Assembly (NCBI GenBank): GCA_028280345.1 | Contig: JANQLY010000009.1 | Coordinates: 1 to 64,000 of the forward strand | Direction of reading: 5' to 3' | Source of the DNA: Pseudomonadales bacterium | Lineage (GTDB): Bacteria; Pseudomonadota; Gammaproteobacteria; Pseudomonadales; UBA7239 | DNA length: 64,000 nucleotides | In this document: one piece after another, positions 1 through 9,170 of the stretch | How positions within the stretch are numbered: the first letter of the stretch is position 1 | Layout: each line of letters opens with the position of its first letter | Made by a program: the position numbers and the translations under genes | Notes under the pieces: generated by a model | Told to the model about the DNA's origin: nothing | The model's input: the letters and a program-made list of their open reading frames with translations, nothing else | The model's database searches: none

Positions 1-1165
1 CACCAATCAGTTTCATTTCCACTACAAGAGAGGTGAAGAAGCTGCAAAGACCGTCAATGAGAATGTTCCAGCCGATGCCTACGTAAACCCGCCGGGAAGG
101 GGCTTAATGTTTCGCCATGCAGCAGCACATGAACATAGTTTAGGAAGGGTGTATGCCCGCGACATCCTGGGTAAGGGTTACGATTGGTACTGGGATGAAC
201 TGGCAAACTCGCGCACACATTCAGATGGCGGAAACGGTAAGTATGCAGACGGTTATGCCGATTTCCTGGTACAGCGCCATATTCAAACCGTTGAATTTAT
301 CTATCGAAACTTTGGCGGCGACCCTAACGAGTTTCTTCCCTACTGTATAGTGAGAAACGGAGAACCTTGGCAAGTTTGCACGGATTTTACCCCTACACAG
401 CTGGCCGGGCGTACCACCAATATGAACGATTTGGTGTTAGACGATAATGATCGCATGGAGAGGAATCCGGGCAAACTTCAGGCTTACCTGAGAATTGGCG
501 GGGATCCGAATCTGACGGACCGTTATGGTAATTCAGCAATTAGTTTCGCGCAAAATGGTGGTCAGTTTCCGGGTGATAAAGATGATGGACCAATGATTGA
601 TTTTGGCCAGCTAATGGCTGGCGCCACCGTAATCGCTGGTTCGGCCTACATGGCCAATTATGGAGACTACGACAAGGCATCCCAATTTCTCGTCGGCGGG
701 TTGACAGATGTTGCGACCGGGACAACTACCAATATGTCAGGGATGTACCAGCAACAGAGCCGCGATACGGCTATGGCGGAAGCTAATCTACAGAAACACA
801 TACAGGTTTTGGCAGAGCAAACCTATATCACGCCAGAAACCTGGAACAGCACATCTACCTCGCGCCAGGAATATTCTACTGGCAATCTTGCGGGTCAATC
901 TCAAGGTGGCAACAGTAATACGCAGCAAAACCAGCCTGGCTCAGGGCAGAGTGCCCCAACACAATCCGTTGAAGGGATGGGAACTTATAGTTTTACATGT
1001 CCCGAATCCGGTAAAACGCATACTCTACCGATACCGCCTCTTGATGGTGCGTGCTTGGCTGCAGCCCAACGAATGGCGAGAACAACATCGTGTAATATGA
1101 TTGATGAATATCCAGAGTCCATGGAACAGTATCAGAAAGCATGTGCCGCCTCGATCTATCAATGA
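1..1165 (+). CDS. 5'-truncated protein with ankyrin-like repeats, function unknown
   Basis: The frame is open from base 2, so the gene starts outside the window; the ATG at 107 is only an internal Met. Seen: a motif GGDPNLTDRYGNSAI (about bases 502-546), which looks like the start of an ankyrin repeat, and a related GGDPNEF about 190 bases earlier. A short Gly/Ala-rich hydrophobic stretch follows, then a Gln/Asn/Ser/Gly-rich linker (about bases 880-975) and a C-terminal part with four Cys. Ankyrin repeats usually mediate protein binding; the partner is unknown. The stop codon overlaps the next start (ATGA at 1162), so the two genes are probably translated together. I do not recognise the family beyond the repeat-like motif. 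Confidence 0.6.
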   Translation, partial: TNQFHFHYKRGEEAAKTVNENVPADAYVNPPGRGLMFRHAAAHEHSLGRVYARDILGKGYDWYWDELANSRTHSDGGNGKYADGYADFLVQRHIQTVEFIYRNFGGDPNEFLPYCIVRNGEPWQVCTDFTPTQLAGRTTNMNDLVLDDNDRMERNPGKLQAYLRIGGDPNLTDRYGNSAISFAQNGGQFPGDKDDGPMIDFGQLMAGATVIAGSAYMANYGDYDKASQFLVGGLTDVATGTTTNMSGMYQQQSRDTAMAEANLQKHIQVLAEQTYITPETWNSTSTSRQEYSTGNLAGQSQGGNSNTQQNQPGSGQSAPTQSVEGMGTYSFTCPESGKTHTLPIPPLDGACLAAAQRMARTTSCNMIDEYPESMEQYQKACAASIYQ

Positions 1166-1959
1166 ACGGATTTATGGTCGTAATCAGGGTCGTAATTAGA
1201 GCCATAGTCGCTCTGGTTAGCTTATCTTTAGGTAATCTGTTGTTTGCTCAGGAGATGGACGCTGCTTGTAAGCAACGTTTCATCGAGTGTGTTCAGAAAA
1301 CCGGCAACCCGATGGAATGTCACGCAGTATCGGCTGCATGTATAGGTGGTGTGGTAGTAGACCAAAGTGAGGCCGTCGTTGAAGAAACGATCAGGCTCAG
1401 CCAGAAAGATGGTGAGATCTATGCTCATATGACCGTTAAAAATGTGAGCAATGCTGATACTCAGGTTGGGGTGCGCTCCTGGGGTTTCACCTGTGCAGAT
1501 GGTAGTCGAGAGGTGCTCTATTTTATGTTTGGTGACACAGTGGTTCTTCCGGGTGCATCGCTCGTTGCAGGTGGGGGCATAGCTTGTTTTGGAAAAGGCT
1601 CCGCAACCGCTGACGGAGAGGCTTTGGCTACTCGGGTCCCGATGTCTGTAGCAAGCACAGTATTTCACTGTGACGAGGAGAAGACCAAAAAGGTGGAAGT
1701 GAGTGTCCAGGGAGAGCGCCTGGTTCAGTTCAAAAGAAGCGATGGTTTTTGGGGCACTCACAGATTAATGAAAGCAGATGGTAGTGATCTCGTTAGGGTT
1801 GCGTGTGAATACGATGAAGAGCAGCAGATAAGCAACTGGAAGAACCTGAAAGATGAGTCGGAAAATGTCACGAGCTTTATGGAAGATATGATCGGGTTGC
1901 TTGGCATTAGTGCAGCTGAATTTGAGAGTCAGCAAAGCACGACAGGTGTCAGGAATTAG
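1162..1959 (+). CDS. Small exported Cys-containing protein of unknown function
   Basis: I chose the ATG at 1162, which overlaps the upstream stop as ATGA, over the in-frame ATG at 1141. The N-terminus is then a typical Sec signal peptide with a long hydrophobic core ending LLFA, with probable cleavage before QEMDAAC. The mature protein has paired Cys residues (AACKQRFIECVQ, then ECHAVSAAC), suggesting disulfides in the periplasm. A middle region (about residues 70-150) has a beta-rich pattern resembling an immunoglobulin-like fold: KNVSNADTQVGVRSWGFTC. No catalytic motif is visible. Coupling to the ankyrin-like gene upstream suggests a joint function that cannot be named from the sequence. 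Confidence 0.65.
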   Translation: MNGFMVVIRVVIRAIVALVSLSLGNLLFAQEMDAACKQRFIECVQKTGNPMECHAVSAACIGGVVVDQSEAVVEETIRLSQKDGEIYAHMTVKNVSNADTQVGVRSWGFTCADGSREVLYFMFGDTVVLPGASLVAGGGIACFGKGSATADGEALATRVPMSVASTVFHCDEEKTKKVEVSVQGERLVQFKRSDGFWGTHRLMKADGSDLVRVACEYDEEQQISNWKNLKDESENVTSFMEDMIGLLGISAAEFESQQSTTGVRN

Positions 1960-2144
1960 TTTATAACAAAAAAGTTGCTTATTAGCCTTAATCACTACTA
2001 ATAATACAGCGAGATTTCCATAGGTTGCCGCTCCAGATAACAAGGCTGCGAAGAGATTGTATGATATCTCTGGATACAAACAAAAATATCTGGGGTTTTT
2101 ACACATATAGCGTTTGAGCTTCTCTGCTATAGCTGAATAAATAA

Positions 2145-3338
2145 CTATCGAATCTTGACTCGTGCACCATCGCTTATTTTATTATCAGGGTGCTGGATCA
2201 CTAATTCATTTTCATTTACACCAGAGAGAATCTGTGACATTAAGCCATTTCTTTGGTCGATATCGACATTTTTTAGTCTGGCAATCCCGTCATCAACTAC
2301 GTACACTGCCCAGGCATCTTGTTGGCGAAATAAGCTGGCACTTGGTGCCTGTAAGACATTATCTTGCTCCCAAATAATAAATGATGCTTCAACACGGTAG
2401 CCATCACCCAAACTATCCCATTCGTTATGGTCAGATGTGATATCAACAATTACCCAGACTCGTTGTTCTTCAACACCAAGGGCTGAAACTTCGGTAAATC
2501 CAATCGGTTCTATTAATCTAACAACTCCTTCAAGCTGAGAGCCGCCCCAGCGATCGATAATAACCTTGCCGCCGGGCTTTATTTGTACAGCGTCAAAGCT
2601 AAGTACATCAATGGCAACCTCGAGAGCCGTTGGGTCGCCTAACTCAATCAGTGGTGTTCCGGCACCCACTACGCCTTCACTTTTGCGATGTACTTTCAAT
2701 ACGGAGCCATTAACAGGTGCGCGAATAGCAACGCGTTCCTTGAGGATATCTTCTGATTCTTGTGCGGCAGAATACTTTAGAAGGGTGCTGGCGGCATCCA
2801 GATCATAGCGAGCAACATCAACAGCAAATTCTGCTGAGCGTAACATAGCTCTGGCTCGCTGGTCAGCGGCGCGTGTTGCACTAAGTTCGTCTTCAGAGAT
2901 GACCTGATTAATACTTAGTTGTTCTTTTCTCACTAATTCGCTACTTGCAAAATCAGCATCAGCTTTAATCGCAGCTACTTGCTCTTCAGCTGATAATAGA
3001 GCGGAGCGGGCTGCAGCTACACGTGCTTCAGCCTCGGCTCGGCTTCGAGGGTCCAGTACTGCGGAGCGAAGTGGCTCTAATTCTGTCAATAGCACTTTTT
3101 GTTCAATAGCATCACCGACTGTCCATTCAATTCTGCGGATAAAGCCGGAGACAGGTGCCGAAACAATGTAGCGGTCTTTCACTCGGGTTATGCCTTCTTC
3201 TTCAATAGTAACTTGCATGGGGGCGCGTTTTATTGGAGTGACTTCAACAAGAATGGGCTGAGGTCTTAAGCCAAGTCCCAGTAGTATTGCAATAGCTATT
3301 GCTAACCCGGCCCAAATAATTGATCGTCTTTGTTTCAT
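2145..3338 (-). CDS. HlyD/MacA-type periplasmic adaptor of an ABC exporter
   Basis: 397 aa. One N-terminal membrane anchor (about residues 8-25) is followed by a lipoyl/barrel-sandwich half (VSAPVSGFIRRIEWTVGD), a long Ala/Glu/Arg-rich alpha-helical hairpin (about residues 95-200), the second lipoyl half (VAIRAPVNGSVLKVHRKSEG) and a beta-barrel domain. This is the order expected of membrane fusion proteins, which link an inner-membrane pump to an outer-membrane channel. It is the last gene of a three-gene minus-strand operon and starts three bases after the permease stop. No TolC-like channel gene is nearby, so a TolC encoded elsewhere is probably used. The substrate is unknown. Confidence 0.88.
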   Translation of the reverse strand: MKQRRSIIWAGLAIAIAILLGLGLRPQPILVEVTPIKRAPMQVTIEEEGITRVKDRYIVSAPVSGFIRRIEWTVGDAIEQKVLLTELEPLRSAVLDPRSRAEAEARVAAARSALLSAEEQVAAIKADADFASSELVRKEQLSINQVISEDELSATRAADQRARAMLRSAEFAVDVARYDLDAASTLLKYSAAQESEDILKERVAIRAPVNGSVLKVHRKSEGVVGAGTPLIELGDPTALEVAIDVLSFDAVQIKPGGKVIIDRWGGSQLEGVVRLIEPIGFTEVSALGVEEQRVWVIVDITSDHNEWDSLGDGYRVEASFIIWEQDNVLQAPSASLFRQQDAWAVYVVDDGIARLKNVDIDQRNGLMSQILSGVNENELVIQHPDNKISDGARVKIR

Positions 3339-3341
3339 GGT

Positions 3342-5714
3342 TTATTCCCGTGTTTTTAATACTTCGACTAAATCCAGTTGTTTCAAGCGTCGCCATACCA
3401 GGCTGGCAGAAACGAGCGCTGAAAAAATGACAATAAGTGCTGAAAAGCTATAGGTATAAGCAGATAACACCATAGGTATTCGAAATAAATCTGATGCCAG
3501 ATTGGCGGCCATAAATTGGCAAAGCAAATTCCCCAGGGCAAAACCAATGGGAATGCTGGCAGCAGTAAGGACGGCGAGTTCGCCAAGTAAAATATAGGCT
3601 ACTTCACTTTCGCTATAACCCAGCACTCGCATGCTGGCCAGCTCTCGGGCTCGCTCTGCCAGGGCAATACGAACGGTGTTATAGACAACACCAAATGCTA
3701 TAACAGCTCCAAGGGTTGCGTTGATAAAGGTAAATACCAGTAAGATTTGATTTAACATATTTTGAAAGCTATCTATAGCGGACTGACGTAAATTGATGCC
3801 TGCAATGGCTGGCATTTCTTTAAGTCGTTTATAGATAGTTGTAGATTGTGAGCTGTCAATAGTGAGTAGGGCGGAGTTAATGGCGTTGCCTTCAGACATC
3901 AAACGATTAACATTTTCAATTCTCATGTAGCTGCCTAAACCTATAAACTGTTGTGAAAGCTGATTGACGGTGATTTCATGCCGTTGACGTTTCCCCTCCA
4001 GGGTTTCGATTTCAATTATATCTCCAGCTTTAAAGCCAAGTTTGTTAGCAAGGTGATCGGTGACCATTAAGCCTGTTTCAGGTAATACAATGGATTCAAG
4101 ATCTAGATTCAGTACCTGCTGGAGCTGGGCATCTGATGAAATTCCCTGCAATGAGGTGCGAAAGCTTCGGTGCTGGTAATGAAGTTTTACGGGAATATTG
4201 CGCATACCTTCAACATATTGTACCCCGGGGATTGACCTTAGTGTTGATAAGACTTGATCCGAAACGGGTTCGTATAAAGTAATTTGAATATCTTCTTTTT
4301 GAGCCATTTTGAACTGAACATGCATCATTAATTTGACAGAGTCCTGCTGAAAATTGCCTACCATCATGATTGCACTGGCCATAGATAGACCCATGACTGA
4401 TAGCATTGTTTTTAACGGTTTCCGTTGCAAGTGCCGCAATATCATTCGGCCGGGTGGGGATAGAATTTTAAGTAGACCAATGCGTTCAAACCAGGAGAGG
4501 TGATAGCGTTCAGGAGAAGCAGGGCTCATGGCTTCAGCGGGAGGTAATCCCGCAGCATGAGATACTGAGCGGATAGTGCCAATCAGTGCGGCCAGGCAGG
4601 TAAGTAAGCTAACACCGATTAAAATTGAGGGTTTGACAGTATAAAGTAGTTCGGGAAATCGGAAGTAATCGGTATAGGTAACCGTTGTCAGTCCGCCTAA
4701 CCAGATCCCAACGGCATAACCACCGGTGATGCCAAATCCTGTGATGAGTAATACCAGTTCGGAATAATGTAAACCCACTTGCCAATTACTATAGCCAAAA
4801 GCTTTTAGCAGGGCGATGATTTCACGTTGGGTGCTTATCAATCGGGTGATTACTACATTCAGTAGAAACACAGCGACGCCAAGAAATATAACAGGGAATA
4901 TGACTGACATGGTCTGTAATTGAGAAAGTTCTTCTTTTAAAAAGGCATTTGAATGTTGATCTTCGCGGTCATAAGCACCTAGTCCCCCGTAGCGTTCCAG
5001 CAATAAATCGAGCTGATCTATAACGCTTTCTGGATTGGCGCCTGGTTGTAACAGTAACACTATATCGTTAAATGCACCTTCCATATCATAGGCAATGGCG
5101 AGAGGTTTATTGGCCATCCACAAAACGCCAAAGCGTTCATAATCCGGCATAATGGCCCCGGGCGCTATTTGATAAATATGCTCTGGTGACAGTGCAATAC
5201 CCACCACCTGCATGTCTCGACGCCTGCCATTAATAATGGCTACCAGGATGTCGCCAGCAACTAAACCTTGTGCCTCTGCAAAGGCATCGCTAACGAGTAC
5301 TTCATTGTCACGTCGACTGTCTGGCAATCGTCCAGATATCAGATGAAGTCGATTTATTACTGGTTGGCCGTGGTCTGGAATTGATGTGATGATGCCAACT
5401 ACAGGGTCTGTGAATCCTGGTACTTCAAGATTGACTTGTGCGACTACTCTGGTTTCTATAGCTGCGACTCCAGAAATACCTTCAACACGCTTTGCCAGAC
5501 TGTTGGGTGCTCGTTTTAAGCTGGAGAATATATCTGCAAACTGATAGTCCCGATAATAATTATCACGAGTATTGATTAATGAGTCATAAGTAGAAAGACT
5601 CATAACACACACAGCAACACCACCTACGATAACGAGCGCAATGGCAATGGCTTGGCCGCGCATATGCCAGAGCTCACGCCACAATTTTTTTTGTAGTGTT
5701 TGTCCGGCTACCAT
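3342..5714 (-). CDS. ABC transporter permease with two FtsX domains
   Basis: 790 aa. A membrane segment near residues 18-40 is followed by a large extracytoplasmic domain, a cluster of three membrane segments (about residues 270-390), another segment near 435 with a second extracytoplasmic domain, and three C-terminal membrane segments (about 670-785). This duplicated FtsX/MacB-like layout belongs to type VII ABC systems, which work by mechanotransmission instead of moving substrate through the membrane part. Its start overlaps the end of the ATPase gene by seven bases, and the HlyD adaptor follows at once, so the three form one complex. Substrate could be a lipid, peptide or antibiotic; nothing in the sequence decides. 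Confidence 0.87.
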   Translation of the reverse strand: MVAGQTLQKKLWRELWHMRGQAIAIALVIVGGVAVCVMSLSTYDSLINTRDNYYRDYQFADIFSSLKRAPNSLAKRVEGISGVAAIETRVVAQVNLEVPGFTDPVVGIITSIPDHGQPVINRLHLISGRLPDSRRDNEVLVSDAFAEAQGLVAGDILVAIINGRRRDMQVVGIALSPEHIYQIAPGAIMPDYERFGVLWMANKPLAIAYDMEGAFNDIVLLLQPGANPESVIDQLDLLLERYGGLGAYDREDQHSNAFLKEELSQLQTMSVIFPVIFLGVAVFLLNVVITRLISTQREIIALLKAFGYSNWQVGLHYSELVLLITGFGITGGYAVGIWLGGLTTVTYTDYFRFPELLYTVKPSILIGVSLLTCLAALIGTIRSVSHAAGLPPAEAMSPASPERYHLSWFERIGLLKILSPPGRMILRHLQRKPLKTMLSVMGLSMASAIMMVGNFQQDSVKLMMHVQFKMAQKEDIQITLYEPVSDQVLSTLRSIPGVQYVEGMRNIPVKLHYQHRSFRTSLQGISSDAQLQQVLNLDLESIVLPETGLMVTDHLANKLGFKAGDIIEIETLEGKRQRHEITVNQLSQQFIGLGSYMRIENVNRLMSEGNAINSALLTIDSSQSTTIYKRLKEMPAIAGINLRQSAIDSFQNMLNQILLVFTFINATLGAVIAFGVVYNTVRIALAERARELASMRVLGYSESEVAYILLGELAVLTAASIPIGFALGNLLCQFMAANLASDLFRIPMVLSAYTYSFSALIVIFSALVSASLVWRRLKQLDLVEVLKTRE

Positions 5715-6445
5715 ACAATTTCACTCGGTGATTTTTTCTGCTCATTCGTATGGATATTGCTGATGCGACCATCAGCTAACTGGATGACTCTGTCGGCCAT
5801 TTCTGCAATACCGACATTGTGAGTAATAATGGCTGTGGTTGTACCTAATTCCTGGTTAACACGCTGTAATGCTTCCAGCACGATAATTCCGGTGGCAGAG
5901 TCCAATGCACCTGTGGGTTCGTCACACAATAGCACCTGAGGGCGTTTTGCTATTGCTCGAGCTATCGCTACTCGTTGTTGCTCACCTCCGGAGAGTTGAG
6001 CCGGGAAATGATCCAGACGTTCAGCAAGGCCTACTATTTCCAAAGCATCAGCCGGTTTCATAGGCTGATCAGCAATTTCGGTAACCACAGCGACATTTTC
6101 TTCAGCTGTCAGGCTGGGTATCAAATTGTAAAATTGGAAAACAAACCCTACGTGATGCCGGCGATAGTTGGTCAGGGCACTCTCGTTCGCATGAGTGAGA
6201 TCAGTGCCACAATAACTCACAGACCCCTCAGTAGCTGTATCCAGTCCACCAAGAATGTTGAGTAATGTGGACTTGCCGGAGCCGGAGGCACCAAGAAGTA
6301 CAAGAAATTCGCCGCGATATAAATCCAGATCTACACCGCGCAGGGCATGAACTTTAACATCGCCCATATCATAGACTTTGGTTAGGCCTCTGGTGGTAAA
6401 AACGGTATCGTTATGCTCGGCTGGCGAAGGTTTGCTTATATCCAT
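5708..6445 (-). CDS. ABC transporter ATP-binding protein, LolD/MacB type
   Basis: 245 aa, the usual size for a stand-alone nucleotide-binding subunit. Seen: Walker [11 protein letters not shown]-loop [16 protein letters not shown], signature [16 protein letters not shown], Walker [12 protein letters not shown] and the H-loop ITHN. The sequence after the Q-loop and the DEPTGALD box are typical of the LolD/MacB/FtsE group, which pairs with FtsX-type permeases, exactly what lies next to it. It is the first gene of the operon; the promoter must lie in the gap between 6446 and the divergent deacylase gene. It powers the exporter by ATP hydrolysis on the cytoplasmic face. Confidence 0.93.
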   Translation of the reverse strand: MDISKPSPAEHNDTVFTTRGLTKVYDMGDVKVHALRGVDLDLYRGEFLVLLGASGSGKSTLLNILGGLDTATEGSVSYCGTDLTHANESALTNYRRHHVGFVFQFYNLIPSLTAEENVAVVTEIADQPMKPADALEIVGLAERLDHFPAQLSGGEQQRVAIARAIAKRPQVLLCDEPTGALDSATGIIVLEALQRVNQELGTTTAIITHNVGIAEMADRVIQLADGRISNIHTNEQKKSPSEIVW

Positions 6446-6780
6446 TGCTTAACCTGTTTGAGATAAGTCTATTAGAATATATAGATACAACCCCTTGGTA
6501 ATTGATGTATCTCAAAATAGAAGCCGGGTTGATTTGAATTACCTGGTTTTTGGTATCAGGAATAATACCTGAAATTTCTCTGCCTTACCCCCATTTTGTC
6601 CGTACCAAACTACAGCTAAAAACAGAGACTCAGGTTAAAGGGCCAGACACACGGCAAACGCAAATATAATCTGACTTGGTGGCGCTAATGCTATGTTTTG
6701 ATCAGGCCTGATTTTTGATATTATCCATAGACATCTCATGTATGTCATTGAATAGAATAGTTGGAATAAGGGGTTGCAAC
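6446..6780. other. Divergent intergenic region between the ABC operon and the deacylase gene
   Basis: AT-rich spacer that must hold promoters for both directions. I see a small overlapping pair of possible hairpins around 6551-6574 (GGTAT...ATACC and TCAGG...CCTGA) but no convincing operator and no gene. A TAAGGGG ribosome-binding-like sequence at 6767-6773 sits seven bases before the TTG at 6781. Confidence 0.4.
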
Positions 6781-7671
6781 TTGTCCGAAACGAAGCATGT
6801 TGTGATAGCAGGGGGCACCCACGGCAATGAGCGTACTGGTGTCCAGTTAATTCGACGTTTCCGTGCCAATCCGAAAGAACTGGAACGCGATAGGTTTAAG
6901 GCTACGACCCTGTTGGCTAACGAGTTGGCAATTTCTGAAAACTGTCGCTATCTTGATCAGGATTTGAACCGTTGCTTTAGCAGCGCGTTGCTTAATGGCA
7001 AAGCAGAAAACCGTGAGCAATCGCGGGCGCAAGAAATTAATCGGTTATTTGGCCCTAAAGGTGCCAGTAGTCAAACAGATTGGATTATCGATCTGCACAC
7101 TACGACGGCGAATATGGGCGTGACGTTGGTGGTTCAGCAGCATGATTCGCTTGCACTGGATATGGCGCTTTATGTACAGCAACAGATGCCCGATTCAGTT
7201 ATTTTCTATGAGGATAATGCCGCTGATGTTGATCCATTTCTTTGCTCGATTGCAAGACATGGTTTTCTGATTGAGGTTGGGCCTGTTGCACAAGGTTTAT
7301 TGCGCTGGGAGATATTTGAACAAACGAGGATGGCTGTGATGCATGCTCTGGATTTTATCGATTTGCAAATAAAGGGGAGTGTGAACCTGCCTTCGCCGCG
7401 CGAGGCTGAGGTCTATGAGTTTATTAAAAAACTACACTTGCCTCTCGATGAAAACGGCGAAGTACGCGGCATGATTCACCCGGATTTGCAGGATAAAGAC
7501 TATCAGCAATTATCGCCAGGTGAGCCGATATTTATCCTCGATACAGGTGAGACTCTATTGTTTGAATATCCTGAAACTGTGCATGTGGCTTTTGTTAATG
7601 AGGCGGCTTATTATGATCAGGCGCATGCCTTGTCACTTATGCGTAAAAGAAATTTAACCTGGAACGGATAG
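6781..7671 (+). CDS. Aspartoacylase-type zinc deacylase
   Basis: A zinc amidohydrolase of the aspartoacylase/succinylglutamate desuccinylase family (M14-like fold) that splits N-acyl amino acids; aspartoacylase gives acetate and aspartate from N-acetylaspartate. Seen: GGTHGNERTG (His and Glu zinc ligands), DQDLNRCF (Asn-Arg substrate site) and DLHTTTANMG (third zinc His), all in the order and spacing of human aspartoacylase. From the TTG at 6781, supported by TAAGGGG seven bases upstream, it is 296 aa, the normal family length. Starts at ATG 6742 or TTG 6715 are open but lack a ribosome site and add residues before the family's usual N-terminus. It stands alone, convergent with the next gene. 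Confidence 0.85.
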   Translation: MSETKHVVIAGGTHGNERTGVQLIRRFRANPKELERDRFKATTLLANELAISENCRYLDQDLNRCFSSALLNGKAENREQSRAQEINRLFGPKGASSQTDWIIDLHTTTANMGVTLVVQQHDSLALDMALYVQQQMPDSVIFYEDNAADVDPFLCSIARHGFLIEVGPVAQGLLRWEIFEQTRMAVMHALDFIDLQIKGSVNLPSPREAEVYEFIKKLHLPLDENGEVRGMIHPDLQDKDYQQLSPGEPIFILDTGETLLFEYPETVHVAFVNEAAYYDQAHALSLMRKRNLTWNG

Positions 7672-7815
7672 TGAATAGAAACACTAAGCGGTTAACGGAT
7701 ATTGCTACCAGAAAAGCAATAACGATCTAATTGATAAGTTCATCATTGCAGTTAAAGAGTTTAATAAATCAGCTTTGATATCAGCGTGCCAACCAGTGTT
7801 ATAGAGAATGCAGTT

Positions 7816-8637
7816 TTAATCCCCCGGGTTGGTTTCATTTAAAATGCTATCTGCCCGCATTTGGAACATGGGTTTAAATTCTGGCTGAGGAAAAAGCCAG
7901 AATTTATTCTCTTCAATTGCCTGAAAAACTTTTGGGGCGAATTCATCTGGCGTTAAGGCCTGGTCAACCATTTCCGCTCCAAAATCATGAAACTCTTTTT
8001 CGCTATCACTATCATAAGAAAACTTTTCCGCTGGTTCCAGTAAGCGATCAGAATTCCAAATATCTGTCGCCACTCCACCAGGACAAAGGACTGAAGCGGT
8101 TATGTCTGCACTTTCCAGTTTCAGTTCCTCGTACAGGGTTTCTGTTAATGCAGCTACAGCATGCTTGGTCGCCTGGTAGGGCCCAAGGTATGCAGTGCCT
8201 GCAAAAAGGCCGCCGATGGAGGCCGTGTTAATAATACGTCCGGGTTGATTTTGTTCCAGCATGCGGGGTACAAAGCTACGGATGCCATGTACGATCCCCA
8301 TGATATTAACGTCCAGGGACCATTGCCATTCTTTCTCACTGCGGGTCCAGCTTTTGCCGTCGACTAATACACCGGCATTGTTGAAAAGGAAATTAACTTG
8401 ACTATATTTTTCAAAAACGTTTTTTGCCAATGCCTCAAGAGAGTCTGCTTTTCGCACATCGACTATCTGGGTATCAAGGGTACCTGGTCCGCTTGCAGTT
8501 TGGTTTTGTAACTCTTCTAATTGAGCTTTGTTGATATCACAGGCAATGACTGTCATACCTTGTGCTACGGCATAGCGACTAAGTCCGGCACCAATACCGT
8601 TTGCTGCGCCAGTGATTACAGCGATCTGTTTTGACAT
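7816..8637 (-). CDS. Short-chain dehydrogenase/reductase (SDR), classical type
   Basis: 273 aa. NAD(P)-dependent oxidoreductase with a Rossmann fold. Seen: cofactor motif TGAANGIG (residues 9-16), an acidic residue after the second strand (ACDINK) that tends to favour NAD, NNAG, the catalytic Ser in NTASIGG and the YQATK active-site pair. The C-terminal part (residues 200-265) has an Asp/Glu-rich insertion and hydrophobic residues that would shape a bulky substrate pocket. Substrate is not predictable. It is monocistronic, with an empty region of over 500 bases upstream. Confidence 0.88.
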   Translation of the reverse strand: MSKQIAVITGAANGIGAGLSRYAVAQGMTVIACDINKAQLEELQNQTASGPGTLDTQIVDVRKADSLEALAKNVFEKYSQVNFLFNNAGVLVDGKSWTRSEKEWQWSLDVNIMGIVHGIRSFVPRMLEQNQPGRIINTASIGGLFAGTAYLGPYQATKHAVAALTETLYEELKLESADITASVLCPGGVATDIWNSDRLLEPAEKFSYDSDSEKEFHDFGAEMVDQALTPDEFAPKVFQAIEENKFWLFPQPEFKPMFQMRADSILNETNPGD

Positions 8638-9020
8638 GGTCTTTCCTATAGTAATGATAGTTTAGTAATTGAGTAGAAGTGGTTGCTTCTGTCTAACCCC
8701 GCAGCTCAAGAGTGGCCATTATATTTTAAATGGCTATTATAGTCGCCGGGATTATACAATTTATGGTCGATAGATAGCTAAATCAGTATGCATATAGCAT
8801 GCTACATGCCTCTCATCTCGATTGAGGTGTTAATAAAACTCTTCTTTATAAAACCAGATTAACGTTATTTTCAGGAAGAGGTTTAATGTTAGTGTCGCTA
8901 TAGTCCGCCCGATTCTGATATCTGATCGGCAGTTTATTAAGAAATAAAGAAATTCATGTTTTGTCAGTTCAGTCCATCACGGGGGCTACAGAGAGTGTTT
9001 GCGGGTAGTCCATGTTTTGG

Positions 9021-9040
9021 CGCAGGGATTAATCCCTGCG
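9021..9040. repeat. Perfect 20-bp palindrome
   Basis: CGCAGGGATTAATCCCTGCG is its own reverse complement over all 20 bases. It lies about 130 bases before the first gene of the zinc island and is followed by TTATTTC, not a T-run. A perfect palindrome without a loop fits a protein-binding site better than an RNA hairpin, but a weak terminator for upstream transcription is possible. The binding protein is unknown. Confidence 0.5.
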
Positions 9041-9089
9041 TTATTTCGCTTCACTTTTAACCTTTTTAATTTTATGGATATTAATGATA

Positions 9090-9104
9090 TGATATATTGT
9101 ATCA
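9090..9104. promoter_or_regulatory. Candidate Zur/Fur-family operator
   Basis: TGATA-TATTG-TATCA is an AT-rich near-palindrome with five-base arms. It overlaps TATGAT (9088-9093), a good -10 hexamer, about 80 bases before the ZigA-like gene. Fur-family operators, including Zur boxes, are AT-rich dyads of this kind, and a zur-like gene sits in the operon, so auto-repression is plausible. The match to the known gammaproteobacterial Zur consensus (TGTTATA-N-TATAACA) is only partial. Confidence 0.35.
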
Positions 9105-9170
9105 ATATGGGGTGTGCCTCTATATAATTGCCATATTCCGCAGCTAAGCAACTAAACGAGATACATTTTT

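Larger units (their letters stand above)
8638..9170. other. Long intergenic region before the zinc island
   Basis: 533 bases without a convincing gene. It contains the upstream region of the minus-strand SDR gene, a perfect 20-base palindrome (9021-9040) and, closer to the zinc island, an AT-rich dyad overlapping a -10-like TATGAT (9088-9093). Nothing else stands out. Confidence 0.5.

Noticed and set aside
1..1959. Toxin-immunity pair of a contact-dependent system
   Set aside because: No nuclease or other toxin motif is visible, and the second protein has a signal peptide, unusual for a cytoplasmic immunity protein. Left as an open idea only.
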